From assembly GCA_964471865.1 (NCBI GenBank), contig CAYYHU010000010.1, positions 1 through 56,279 on the forward strand: DNA of 56,279 nt, in the 5' to 3' direction. Shown here piece after piece: positions 32,954 through 40,532 of this stretch. Source of the DNA: CAYMUC01 sp964471865. Lineage in GTDB: Bacteria; Actinomycetota; Acidimicrobiia; Acidimicrobiales; Ilumatobacteraceae. Positions within the stretch are counted from its first letter, which is position 1. Each line of letters opens with the position of its first letter. The position numbers were made by a program, and so were the translations under genes. Below the pieces are notes generated by a model that searched no databases, had not been told where the DNA came from, and saw only the letters and a list, made by a program, of their open reading frames with translations.

Positions 32954-33706
32954 ATGGACGCCTCCGCTCTCCAGCAGTTGGTCGCCGATGTACGCGATGG
33001 TCGCGTGGATGTCGACGCGGCTGTCGCCCGTCTCACCCGGCTCCCTTTCGCCGAGGTCGGAGACGCCCTCGTGGATCATCATCGTCACCTGCGCCAAGGG
33101 CTTCCCGAGGTCGTCTACGGCCCGGGGAAGTCCCCCGAACACTGCGTGACGATCGTGGGTGAACTCCTCGAGCACGGAACCGGACCGGTTCTCGTGACCC
33201 GGGTGAACCAAGCCCAAAGGGCCGCCCTGGTCGACGCCCATCCCGATGTGATCGAACGAGGAGGCGTCTTGGGATGGCGACTGCCCCCCACCCGAGACCA
33301 TGGTGTGCTCGTGGCGGCGGCGGGAACGGCTGACGTTCCGGTCCTCGAGGAGTGCTGTGCGACCCTGGCAGCCTTCGGTATCGACGCCGACCGGCTCGTG
33401 GATATCGGCGTGGCCGGTCTGCACCGGCTGCTCGCGCATGTGGACCGCATCACGACTGCACGGGTGGTCGTCGTCGCCGCCGGGATGGAAGGAGCCCTCG
33501 CCAGCGTGGTCGGAGGTCTCACCTCGGTTCCGGTGATCGCTGTGCCGACCAGCGTGGGGTACGGCGCCGGCCTCGAAGGCGTGACCGCGTTGTTGGCGAT
33601 GTTGTCGAGTTGTGCATCCGGGGTGACCGTGGTCGGGATCGACAACGGGTTCGGAGCCGCCTGCGCAGTGGCCCGACTGGTCAACACCCCACGCGATACC
33701 GCCTGA
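32954..33706 (+). CDS. larB: Nickel-pincer cofactor biosynthesis protein LarB (AIR carboxylase-like)
   Basis: 250 residues with the LarB C-terminal PurE-like domain: VVVVAAGMEGALASVVGGLTSVPVIAVPTSVGYG and the active-site cysteine C220 in LSSCASGVTVVGIDNGFGA. LarB carboxylates and hydrolyses nicotinic acid adenine dinucleotide, the first step of the NPN cofactor of lactate racemase-type enzymes. LarC, LarE and a LarA-type racemase are not nearby, so the pathway either lies elsewhere or is incomplete. It is divergent from pheA and convergent with alaX. Confidence 0.92.
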   Translation: MDASALQQLVADVRDGRVDVDAAVARLTRLPFAEVGDALVDHHRHLRQGLPEVVYGPGKSPEHCVTIVGELLEHGTGPVLVTRVNQAQRAALVDAHPDVIERGGVLGWRLPPTRDHGVLVAAAGTADVPVLEECCATLAAFGIDADRLVDIGVAGLHRLLAHVDRITTARVVVVAAGMEGALASVVGGLTSVPVIAVPTSVGYGAGLEGVTALLAMLSSCASGVTVVGIDNGFGAACAVARLVNTPRDTA

Positions 33707-33784
33707 GCCTCCCCACACCCAGCGCCTCGGGTTCAGCGAGAAGCCGAACGGGGACCTCAGCGATCGCTCGAGATCGCGCTCGGT

Positions 33785-34510
33785 TCACGCGTCGACGATC
33801 TCGAGTCGCACTCGCTTGTTGCCTTTGCCCTTGTTCTCCACCTTGAGCACTCGGATTCGTCCGACCTCAGCGGTGGAATGGACATGGGTTCCACCATCAG
33901 CTTGACGGTCGAGACCCACGATGTCGACGACGCGGATCTCAGCGACGGTGTCGGGAATCAGATTGACCTTGGTGCGGATGAGATCCTCGTCGAGCACCGC
34001 TTCGGCTCGGGGCAGGAACGACACCTCGATCGGGCGATCGGCATCCAGTTCGGCGTTCACCAGTCCTTCGACTGCGGTGGCGAATCCCTCGGGAAGGGGA
34101 TCGAACTCGAAGTCCATACGCGCCGACAGCGGTTCCATGTTCCCGCCGGTCACGGGGACATGCCACCCGTTCCAGATCACACCACACAACACATGAAGTG
34201 CCGTATGGGTGCGCATGAGCCGATGACGACGATCCCAATCGATCACGACCTCCACCTCATCTCCGACCGAGGGCAGGTCGTCACCCTCGACGAGATGCCA
34301 GACCTCGCCCTCGATCGTGGAGACTCCAACAACCGCGAGACCACCAAGCGTTCCCGTGTCATGAGGTTGGCCCCCGCCGGTGGGATACATCACGGTCTGA
34401 TCCAGGCGGATCCGGGTGGGACCGCCGGGTTCCGAAGCCATCTCGACCGCCTCGACTCGCGCCGTGGTCGAACGGAGATAGGCATCACGCAGGTACAGCC
34501 TCTCGGTCAT
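33785..34510 (-). CDS. Alanyl-tRNA editing protein (AlaX family)
   Basis: 241 residues, related to the editing domain of alanyl-tRNA synthetase. The N-terminal beta-barrel has MYPTGGGQPHDTG; the editing site has HTALH (102-106) and GGTHVHSTAEVG near the C-terminus followed by RIRVLKVENKGKGNKRVRLEI. It hydrolyses mischarged Ser- or Gly-tRNA-Ala in trans. The cysteine often found before GGTHV is Asp here (QADGGTHV), a form I believe is common in bacterial AlaX. TAGCCT lies 6 nt before the ATG. Confidence 0.9.
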   Translation of the reverse strand: MTERLYLRDAYLRSTTARVEAVEMASEPGGPTRIRLDQTVMYPTGGGQPHDTGTLGGLAVVGVSTIEGEVWHLVEGDDLPSVGDEVEVVIDWDRRHRLMRTHTALHVLCGVIWNGWHVPVTGGNMEPLSARMDFEFDPLPEGFATAVEGLVNAELDADRPIEVSFLPRAEAVLDEDLIRTKVNLIPDTVAEIRVVDIVGLDRQADGGTHVHSTAEVGRIRVLKVENKGKGNKRVRLEIVDA

Positions 34511-34516
34511 ACCGGC

Positions 34517-34522
34517 AGGCTA
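34517..34522 (-). promoter_or_regulatory. Putative leaderless -10 element (TAGCCT), alaX
   Basis: TAGCCT ends 6 nt before the ATG. Only 6 bp separate it from the divergent TACACT element of the neighbouring lipoprotein gene. Confidence 0.55.
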
Positions 34523-34528
34523 GATCCC

Positions 34529-34534
34529 TACACT
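34529..34534 (+). promoter_or_regulatory. Putative leaderless -10 element (TACACT), binding-protein gene
   Basis: TACACT ends 8 nt before ATG 34543. It is back-to-back with the alaX element, so the two RNA polymerase sites must compete. Confidence 0.5.
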
Positions 34535-34542
34535 CGCGGTCC

Positions 34543-35871
34543 ATGACCGGATCCGAGCGTCGTCGAAGCCCTGAGCCTCGGCGCACCCGGTCGATCCGCG
34601 CCGCGATCGCAATGGCTCTGGCTGGGACTCTCGCATCCTGCAGTACCGATCCGGTGGCTGTGGATCAGATCTCGACCACCACTGTGGCCACCCCGACCAC
34701 CAGCATCCCCGAGCGAGTCTCTGACGGCGTGTTGCGGCTCGGGACGCTTCTGCCCCTGACGGGACCGGGTGCGGCCTTTGGAGTTCCCCTCGCCGATGCC
34801 GTTCGGCGCGCCGTGGCGATCGTCAACGAGGCGGGCGGAGTCAACGGTGTGCCCATCGAGGTGACCGAACGCGATGAAGGAGCTGATGCCTCCACGGCAC
34901 TGGCAGGAGCGAACGCGTTGATCAACGATGACCGCGTCGACGCGATCATCGGTCCGGCATCGAGCCGAGTCGCTCTCAGCGTGCTCGGCCAGATCGTGCG
35001 CCAAGGGGTTCTCAGCTGTTCCCCGGTCGCAACTGCGATCTCGTTGTCCTCGTTTCCCGATCAGGGACTGTTCATGCGCACTCAGCCCTCGGACGCGCTC
35101 CAGGCCGAGGTGATCGCGCGACTGGTGGACCAGACAGGTCGCAGTACGACGAATCTGTTGTATCCCGACGACATGTTCGGTCGGGACTTCTCCGATGCGG
35201 TGCGTCAAGCCGCGTCGACGCTCGGGATCACCATCGAGGCCGCAGTGAGTTACGACCCCACCGCGGATGAGCTCGATGACGCGGCGCTCGCCGCACTCGA
35301 GGGATCACCGCCGGTGGTCGTGGTCCTCGGCGATGCCGAGGCCGGACTTCGCATGTTGTCGGCAGCGGTCGCGGTGGCTCCATCCCCGGCACCGGTGTTC
35401 ATCGTCAACGATGCTCTGCGAGGTCCACTACCCGTCGATCTGGTCGAACAGATGAGCGCCGAGCAACTGTCACGTATCCGGGGAGTGTCTCCTGCGGTGC
35501 TGGCCAACAATGCCGATCTACTGGGTCTTCTCGGAGCGGCCGAGAGAGATCCGGCCACGGCCTTCGCGAGCGCGGCAGTGGACTGCGTCAATCTGATCGC
35601 ATTGGGCGCAGCCAGCGTCGGCTCCGACGACCCGTCGGGTATCGCGAGTCAGGTGAGCGCGCTGAGCCGCGGGGGTACCTCGTGTCGTGACTTCCCGACG
35701 TGCATGGCCTTGCTGGGCGAAGGTCGAAACATCGACTACAACGGCTACGAGGGGCTGATGCGCCTGGATGCCAGTGGTGATGTGACCGTAGGGGCGTTCG
35801 AGCGGTTCAGTTTCGACGCCGAGGGCAATGACATCACCGATCTGCGCTTGACGGTCGGAGCCGCCGGCTGA
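34543..35871 (+). CDS. ABC transporter substrate-binding lipoprotein (type I, branched-chain amino acid-like)
   Basis: 442 residues. A lipobox ending at C33 (TLASC) predicts a lipid-anchored protein outside the membrane. The periplasmic-binding-protein type I fold follows: LRLGTLLPLTGPGAAFGVPLADAVRRAVAIVNEAGGVNGVPIEV, then VDAIIGPASSR and NLLYPDDMFGRDF. Such proteins capture amino acids, amides or urea for Liv-type importers, or act as sensors. No permease or ATPase gene is adjacent, so it may work with a remote transporter. Confidence 0.88.
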   Translation: MTGSERRRSPEPRRTRSIRAAIAMALAGTLASCSTDPVAVDQISTTTVATPTTSIPERVSDGVLRLGTLLPLTGPGAAFGVPLADAVRRAVAIVNEAGGVNGVPIEVTERDEGADASTALAGANALINDDRVDAIIGPASSRVALSVLGQIVRQGVLSCSPVATAISLSSFPDQGLFMRTQPSDALQAEVIARLVDQTGRSTTNLLYPDDMFGRDFSDAVRQAASTLGITIEAAVSYDPTADELDDAALAALEGSPPVVVVLGDAEAGLRMLSAAVAVAPSPAPVFIVNDALRGPLPVDLVEQMSAEQLSRIRGVSPAVLANNADLLGLLGAAERDPATAFASAAVDCVNLIALGAASVGSDDPSGIASQVSALSRGGTSCRDFPTCMALLGEGRNIDYNGYEGLMRLDASGDVTVGAFERFSFDAEGNDITDLRLTVGAAG

Positions 35872-35880
35872 GATCTCAGC

Positions 35881-36567
35881 TCAGAGGGTGTGCACGAGCG
35901 AGTCGAGTGGAGTGACGATCCCGGTGTAGAAGGGTCCGAACTCGGCATAGACCGCGGAGGCCTCGTCGAACCGCATCGTGTAGACGACCTCTTTGAGCAT
36001 GTCGGGTGTCGTCGCGAACAACGTGACACCCCATTCGTAGTCGTCGAGGCCCGTGGATCCGGTGATCACCTGGACGACGCGTCCCGCGAATCGGCGTCCA
36101 CTGGCGCCATGTTCACGCATCAACTGTTCCCGCTTGACGTAATGCAACGTGTACCAGTTACCGGTGGTGTCGCGTCGCTTCGACATCGGATAGAAGCAGA
36201 ACGCCGGCTTCCCCTCGGGAGGAAGCTCGGGATACAACCGGGGCCGCAGCATCCGCTCGGGCATGCCGGCGGCGTATTCGGAGACCTCGGTGATCGAGAC
36301 GTAGCTGTCGACGATGTCGAGTCCCGCATGCTGCAACTCGGTCTGCAAGACGCGCAATTGGCGCATGTCCCGAGACAAAGTCATGAAGGCAAGGTCGGCT
36401 TTATGGCCGAGCAGAGCGACCCCGACCACCTGAACGCCTTCGCGTTCGGCCTTCTCGACGGCTTCGACCACCCGAGAACGCTCCCATCCGGGCCGAGGCT
36501 TACAAAACAGGTGCACCACCCCGAGACCGACGGTCGGGCTCACGGCATTGTCGTTGCGGGAGGCCAT
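35881..36567 (-). CDS. chdC: Coproheme decarboxylase ChdC/HemQ (chlorite-dismutase family)
   Basis: 228 residues of the actinobacterial ChdC type. The catalytic tyrosine is in FYPMSKRR (Y126) and the proximal heme histidine candidate is H153 (LMREHGASGR), with GSTGLDDYEWGVTLFA and the C-terminal YTMRFDEASAVYAEFGPFYTG signature. It oxidatively decarboxylates coproheme III to heme b with hydrogen peroxide, the last step of the coproporphyrin-dependent pathway used by Gram-positive bacteria. It has its own TAGCAT element 6 nt upstream that overlaps the fdhD stop region. Confidence 0.95.
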   Translation of the reverse strand: MASRNDNAVSPTVGLGVVHLFCKPRPGWERSRVVEAVEKAEREGVQVVGVALLGHKADLAFMTLSRDMRQLRVLQTELQHAGLDIVDSYVSITEVSEYAAGMPERMLRPRLYPELPPEGKPAFCFYPMSKRRDTTGNWYTLHYVKREQLMREHGASGRRFAGRVVQVITGSTGLDDYEWGVTLFATTPDMLKEVVYTMRFDEASAVYAEFGPFYTGIVTPLDSLVHTL

Positions 36568-36573
36568 GAGGCG

Positions 36574-36579
36574 ATGCTA
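36574..36579 (-). promoter_or_regulatory. Putative leaderless -10 element (TAGCAT), chdC
   Basis: TAGCAT ends 6 nt before the chdC ATG and overlaps the last codon and stop of fdhD, so chdC can be transcribed independently of it. Confidence 0.5.
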
Positions 36580-37395
36580 CCCGTGGGGGGTCTCGAGGCG
36601 TTCGGGGCTGTAGACGTTGTAGGTGCCATCCCGTACGAAACCCATCAGGACGAGCCCGGCGCGACGAGCCGCCTGGACCGCGAGAGCCGTGGGGGCGCTG
36701 ACCGCGATCAGACTCGTGAAGCCTGCCGCCCAGGCCTTGGTCACGAGTTCCACACTCGCCCGACCCGACACGAAGGCGCCGAGATCCTTCGCGGGCAATC
36801 GGCCATCGAGACGCAACCGACCGATGACCTTGTCGAGAGCGTTGTGGCGACCGACGTCCTCACGTACGAGAACCGGTTCCCCCTCGGGGGTGAAGGCGGC
36901 AGCGGCATGGACCGCTCCGGTGCGAGTGAACAAACCCTGCTCTGAGGCGATCCGCTCGGGCATCGATGCCAACACGTCGAGTGGAGCCACCTTCGATCGA
37001 GCCGGATCCAGAGGTGCGAGCCGGGTCATCAACTCGTCGAGTTGTTCACTGCCGCACCATCCACACGACGACGAGGTCGTGCTCAACCGGGGGGTCGGGC
37101 GAGGGGCGCGACCCCCCGTGGACACCGTGACCACGTTGAAGCCGGTGTCGACGGCAGATCCCGTGGCGCAATATCGGACCTCGGTCACGGGATGGTCACC
37201 CAGGAGGCCCTCGGTATGGCAGTAGCCGACGGCGAGTTCGTAATCGTGACCCGGGGTTCGCATCGTGGTGGCCACCAGGACGCCATCGAGATGAATGCTC
37301 AACGGTTCCTCGACCGCCAACTCATCAGGACGTCGCGCCAGACCGTCGGGTCCCCCATGGGTCACGAGGAGTGTCTCACTGCGGCCGCGCGCCAT
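36577..37395 (-). CDS. fdhD: Formate dehydrogenase accessory sulfurtransferase FdhD
   Basis: 272 residues. The sulfur-carrying CxxC is C111/C114 in SSSCGWCGSEQL; VEEPLSIHLDG, MRTPGHDYELAVGYCHTEGLL and VREDVGRHNALDKVIGRL are all family signatures. FdhD moves sulfur from a cysteine desulfurase to the molybdenum (bis-MGD) cofactor of formate dehydrogenase. No formate dehydrogenase gene lies in this window. It is 9 bp upstream of chdC on the same strand and divergent from the aquaporin gene. Confidence 0.95.
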   Translation of the reverse strand: MARGRSETLLVTHGGPDGLARRPDELAVEEPLSIHLDGVLVATTMRTPGHDYELAVGYCHTEGLLGDHPVTEVRYCATGSAVDTGFNVVTVSTGGRAPRPTPRLSTTSSSCGWCGSEQLDELMTRLAPLDPARSKVAPLDVLASMPERIASEQGLFTRTGAVHAAAAFTPEGEPVLVREDVGRHNALDKVIGRLRLDGRLPAKDLGAFVSGRASVELVTKAWAAGFTSLIAVSAPTALAVQAARRAGLVLMGFVRDGTYNVYSPERLETPHG

Positions 37396-37402
37396 GGCTG
37401 CG

Positions 37403-37408
37403 AGGCTA
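37403..37408 (-). promoter_or_regulatory. Putative leaderless -10 element (TAGCCT), fdhD
   Basis: TAGCCT ends 7 nt before the fdhD ATG. Confidence 0.55.
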
Positions 37409-37486
37409 ACGGTCCCCGGGGAGCAGTGGCAGGTGACCCCGGCAGCGGTGGCCCCTGGGGCCCAGGCGATCTCGCAGACGCGCTCT

Positions 37487-37492
37487 TAGCGT
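37487..37492 (+). promoter_or_regulatory. Putative leaderless -10 element (TAGCGT), aquaporin gene
   Basis: TAGCGT ends 6 nt before the aquaporin ATG. Confidence 0.55.
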
Positions 37493-37498
37493 CGGTTC

Positions 37499-38320
37499 AT
37501 GCCCTCGCATGCCCGAATCCTGGGAGCTGAAGCCCTCGGCACCGCACTCCTGATCATCACCGGCCCCGGAACTGCCGTGCTCCTGGATGACCGCCGCGAT
37601 GAGACGCTGGCGATAGCGGTGGGCTTCGGACTCGGCTTCGCCATCGCCACGATCCTGGTCGGGCCCCGATCGGGGGCTCAGATCAATCCAGCGGTCACTC
37701 TCGCTCTTCTCATCGCCCATCGCATCGACGGCAAAGTGGCGGCGGTGTCGTGGATCGGCCAGCTCATCGGCGCGGCCGCGGGAGGAGCCGGTGTGGTGGC
37801 GGTGGCCGCGTCTCGTCCCGGGTTCGAGCGGGGGGCGCTCAGTTCGAATGGATGGGGAGACCTGTCACCGGGCGGCTTCGACTGGCCTGGAGTGGCACTG
37901 CTCGATGTCGTCACCACCGCAATGGTCGTGGTCGTGGTCCTCACCCTCATCTCGGACCGTCGGTCCTGGCCGGTCCGAGCCCTGGTCATGGGAACCACGA
38001 TGGCCGGCGTGGCGGTGATCACAGCACCGGTGTCGATGGTGGGGGCCAACCCAGCTCGCAGTATCGCCACCGCCTTGTACGCCTCAACGGATTCTCAGGC
38101 CATGGGCATGATCTGGCTGTTCCTGCTGACATCGATTCCCGCAACGGTGTTGGGGGTGGTGCTGTGGCTCATGATCGCCGATGAGCGTCTCGAAAACACC
38201 GGGTTGTTCCTCCCTCCCCTCGCGCAGGCTCGCGACCTCGCCGATCACGCGGTCGAACGAGCGGTGGATGCCGTCGATGATGTGGTCGACCATGCCGGAC
38301 GCGTCGACGAGAACCGCTGA
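37499..38320 (+). CDS. Aquaporin / MIP-family channel
   Basis: 273 residues with six helices and both half-helix NPA boxes: N63-P64-A65 (QINPAVTLALL) and N184-P185-A186 (GANPARSIATALY). The Arg after the second NPA (selectivity filter) is conserved. The C-terminus carries a charged amphipathic tail (DLADHAVERAVDAVDDVVDHAGRVDENR) of unknown role. It conducts water and possibly glycerol or other small solutes. It is monocistronic and convergent with groEL across a strong hairpin. Confidence 0.9.
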   Translation: MPSHARILGAEALGTALLIITGPGTAVLLDDRRDETLAIAVGFGLGFAIATILVGPRSGAQINPAVTLALLIAHRIDGKVAAVSWIGQLIGAAAGGAGVVAVAASRPGFERGALSSNGWGDLSPGGFDWPGVALLDVVTTAMVVVVVLTLISDRRSWPVRALVMGTTMAGVAVITAPVSMVGANPARSIATALYASTDSQAMGMIWLFLLTSIPATVLGVVLWLMIADERLENTGLFLPPLAQARDLADHAVERAVDAVDDVVDHAGRVDENR

Positions 38321-38347
38321 AATCAAGCGATCGAGGCCAGGACGCGA

Positions 38348-38378
38348 TGAGGGCGGGGCCGTAATGGCCCCGCCCTCA
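38348..38378. terminator. Strong bidirectional hairpin between aquaporin gene and groEL
   Basis: A 13-bp perfect stem TGAGGGCGGGGCC/GGCCCCGCCCTCA with loop GTAAT. There is no T tract on either side, as is usual in GC-rich actinobacteria. It serves two convergent genes. Confidence 0.8.
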
Positions 38379-38406
38379 GAATCAGTCGAAGATCGACGCG
38401 AAGGAC

Positions 38407-40029
38407 TCAGAAGTCCTCCATACCTCCGCCGCCATGGGCGTGGGCGCCAGGCTCTTCGGGCTTGTCGGCGACCACGGCTTCGGTGGTCAAGAACAGCGCC
38501 GCGATCGAAGCGGCATTCTGCAACGCCGAACGAGTCACCTTGGCAGCGTCGATGACGCCGAGCTTGACGAGGTCCTCGTAGGCGCCGGTAGCGGCATTGA
38601 GGCCTTCGGCTCCGCTCATGTTGCGGACCCGCTCGACGACGACTCCGCCTTCGAGACCGGCGTTCTCGGCGATCTGCTTGAGCGGCGCCTCGACGGCGCG
38701 AGCCACCATGCGGGCACCCGTCGCCTCATCACCAGTGAGAGTCTCGGCCTTCGCGAGTATGGCGGCCTGCGAACGCAGCAACGCCACGCCACCGCCGGGC
38801 ACGACACCTTCTTCGATGGCGGCTTTGGTGGTGGACACGGCATCTTCGATGCGGTGCTTCTTTTCCTTGAGCTCGACCTCGGTCGCAGCTCCCACCCGCA
38901 GGACCGCCACACCACCGGACAACTTCGCCAGACGCTCCTGGAGCTTCTCGCGGTCGTAGTCGGAGTCGGTGTTGTCGATCTCGGCCTTGATCTGGTTGAT
39001 CCGACCTTGGATGTCGGATTCCTCACCAGCACCTTCGACGACGGTGGTCTCGTCCTTGGTGATGATCACCTTCTTGGCCCGACCGAGCAGATCCATCGTG
39101 GCGTTCTCGAGCTTGAGACCGACCTCTTCGCTGATGACCTGGCCGCCGGTGAGGATGGCCATGTCCTGGAGCATCGCCTTACGACGCTCACCGAAGCCCG
39201 GCGCCTTCACCGCAACCGACTTGAAGGTGCCACGGATCTTGTTCACCACGAGAGTGGCGAGCGCTTCACCGTCGACGTCCTCGGCGATGATCACGAGCGG
39301 CTTCCCGGACTGCATGACTTTTTCGAGCACGGGCAGCATGTCGCGAACCGTGGAGATCTTCGAGGACACGAGCAGCAGATAGGCGTCGTCGAGGACGGCT
39401 TCCATCCGCTCGGGATCGGTGACGAAGTAGGGGGAGATGTAGCCCTTGTCGAAGCGCATACCTTCGACGAGATCCATCTCCATGCCAAAGGTCTGGCTTT
39501 CTTCGACGGTGATCACACCGTCCTTGCCGACCTTGTCGATGGCCTCGGAGATCATGGCGCCGATATCGCTGTCGGCAGCCGAGATGGCAGCGACCTGAGC
39601 GATCTGCTCCTTCGAGTCGACCTCTTTGGCGAGGTCGCGGATCGAGTCGACAGCCGAGGCGACAGCGGCCTCGATGCCCTTCTTCAAACTCATGGGGTTG
39701 GCACCGGCGGCGACGTTGCGCAGGCCCTCACGCACCATGGCCCATGCCAGGACCGTGGCGGTGGTGGTTCCGTCACCGGCGACGTCGTCGGTCTTCTTGG
39801 CCACTTCCTTGACGAGCTCGGCGCCGATCTTTTCGTACGGATCCTCGAGCTCGATTTCCTTGGCGATCGACACACCGTCATTGGTGATCGTGGGGGCGCC
39901 CCACTTCTTGTCGAGAACCACGTTGCGGCCCTTGGGCCCGAGTGTCACACGTACGGCGTCGGCGAGCTTGTTCATGCCCGCTTCGAGCGACCGACGGGCC
40001 TGCTCATCGAATGCGATCATCTTGGGCAT
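38407..40029 (-). CDS. groL: 60-kDa chaperonin GroEL
   Basis: 540 residues, full-length Hsp60 with VTLGPKGRNVVLDKKWGAPTITNDG, GDGTTTATVLAWAM and the GGGVALLR-type C-terminal ATP site (VVPGGGVALLRS). It folds proteins in an ATP-driven double ring with GroES. The C-terminus reads GAHAHGGGGMEDF, between the GGM-type and His-rich tails. No groES is adjacent, so this is a monocistronic copy; a second groESL locus elsewhere is likely but not visible. A GGGAGGA ribosome-binding site precedes the ATG, and two overlapping CIRCE-like operators lie upstream. Confidence 0.98.
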   Translation of the reverse strand: MPKMIAFDEQARRSLEAGMNKLADAVRVTLGPKGRNVVLDKKWGAPTITNDGVSIAKEIELEDPYEKIGAELVKEVAKKTDDVAGDGTTTATVLAWAMVREGLRNVAAGANPMSLKKGIEAAVASAVDSIRDLAKEVDSKEQIAQVAAISAADSDIGAMISEAIDKVGKDGVITVEESQTFGMEMDLVEGMRFDKGYISPYFVTDPERMEAVLDDAYLLLVSSKISTVRDMLPVLEKVMQSGKPLVIIAEDVDGEALATLVVNKIRGTFKSVAVKAPGFGERRKAMLQDMAILTGGQVISEEVGLKLENATMDLLGRAKKVIITKDETTVVEGAGEESDIQGRINQIKAEIDNTDSDYDREKLQERLAKLSGGVAVLRVGAATEVELKEKKHRIEDAVSTTKAAIEEGVVPGGGVALLRSQAAILAKAETLTGDEATGARMVARAVEAPLKQIAENAGLEGGVVVERVRNMSGAEGLNAATGAYEDLVKLGVIDAAKVTRSALQNAASIAALFLTTEAVVADKPEEPGAHAHGGGGMEDF

Positions 40030-40083
40030 CGGTTGGAGTCCTCCCAGGGGACGAGGATGGCTTCATCGTGAACACCGTCGTGC

Positions 40084-40107
40084 GCACTCGCACGACGAGA
40101 GTGCTAG
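40084..40107. promoter_or_regulatory. Second, degenerate CIRCE-like operator
   Basis: GCACTC-N9-GAGTGCTAG: arms spaced exactly nine bases apart, as in CIRCE. The right arm matches the CIRCE half-site GAGTGCTAA in 8 of 9 bases; the left arm keeps only its inner six. It overlaps the perfect-spaced CIRCE by four bases and is closer to groEL. Confidence 0.6.
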
Positions 40108-40130
40108 CACTCTATCGCTAGGAGTGCTAA
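40104..40130. promoter_or_regulatory. CIRCE operator (HrcA binding site) of groEL
   Basis: CTAGCACTC-TATCGCTAG-GAGTGCTAA: matches the CIRCE consensus TTAGCACTC-N9-GAGTGCTAA at 17 of 18 arm positions. HrcA represses groE genes through this site and releases it on heat shock. It lies about 75-100 bp upstream of the groEL ATG. Confidence 0.93.
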
Positions 40131-40182
40131 CACGGTCAACTGGGAGGCGATGGCGTCCTGGGAACGCCTCGGCCGAGCGGGT

Positions 40183-40458
40183 TCAGCCGCCCGCGACCGC
40201 CGGAATGATCGAGACGGTGTCGCCGTCTTTGACCGGAGTCGCGAGGCCATCGAGGTAGCGCACGTCGTCATCGGCGACGAAGACGTTCACGAATCGACGC
40301 AATTGTCCCGACTCATCGAGAAGTCGGTCGTGAAAACCGGGATGAGCCGCCTCGAGACCGGCGATCACCTCGGTCAGGGTCGACCCGTCGACCTGGACCT
40401 GGGAGGCGCCTCCCGACAGGGGACGAAGCGTGGTGGGGATGCGCACGATCACGGCCAT
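40183..40458 (-). CDS. MoaD/ThiS-like ubiquitin-fold sulfur-carrier protein
   Basis: 91 residues, a beta-grasp protein ending in the double glycine (IPAVAGG) that is thiocarboxylated in this family. VIVRIPTTLRPLSGGASQVQVDG and RRFVNVFVADDDVRYLDGLATPVKDGDTVSIIPAV are typical. Such carriers donate sulfur in molybdopterin, thiamine, cysteine or other syntheses; no partner E1-like, MoaE or cysteine-synthase gene is adjacent. ATG 40458 is set by TAGGGT 6 nt upstream. It is a single gene between the groEL promoter and glycerate kinase. Confidence 0.88.
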   Translation of the reverse strand: MAVIVRIPTTLRPLSGGASQVQVDGSTLTEVIAGLEAAHPGFHDRLLDESGQLRRFVNVFVADDDVRYLDGLATPVKDGDTVSIIPAVAGG

Positions 40459-40464
40459 GCCCAA

Positions 40465-40470
40465 ACCCTA
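40465..40470 (-). promoter_or_regulatory. Putative leaderless -10 element (TAGGGT), MoaD-like gene
   Basis: TAGGGT ends 6 nt before ATG 40458. Confidence 0.5.
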
Positions 40471-40520
40471 CCGAAGCGCTCAGGAATCACCCAACCTTCC
40501 CGGAAAACGCCCTCGTGGGC

Positions 40521-40526
40521 CAGACT
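40521..40526 (+). promoter_or_regulatory. Putative leaderless -10 variant (CAGACT), glycerate kinase gene
   Basis: CAGACT ends 6 nt before GTG 40533 and overlaps the alternative start codon region at 40515, favouring the shorter protein. Confidence 0.4.
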
Positions 40527-40532
40527 GGGCCG

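Noticed and set aside
31961..33718. Long version (585 codons) of pheA
   Set aside because: The extra part is antisense to larB, and TAGCCT plus GTG 32905 mark the true start.
38434..40071. 545-codon plus-strand frame opposite groEL
   Set aside because: His/Asp/Gly/Leu-rich mirror of groEL codon usage; a well-known antisense artefact of high-GC chaperonin genes.
40183..40458. groES candidate next to groEL
   Set aside because: The small gene there is a MoaD/ThiS-like protein ending in GG, not a 10-kDa chaperonin.
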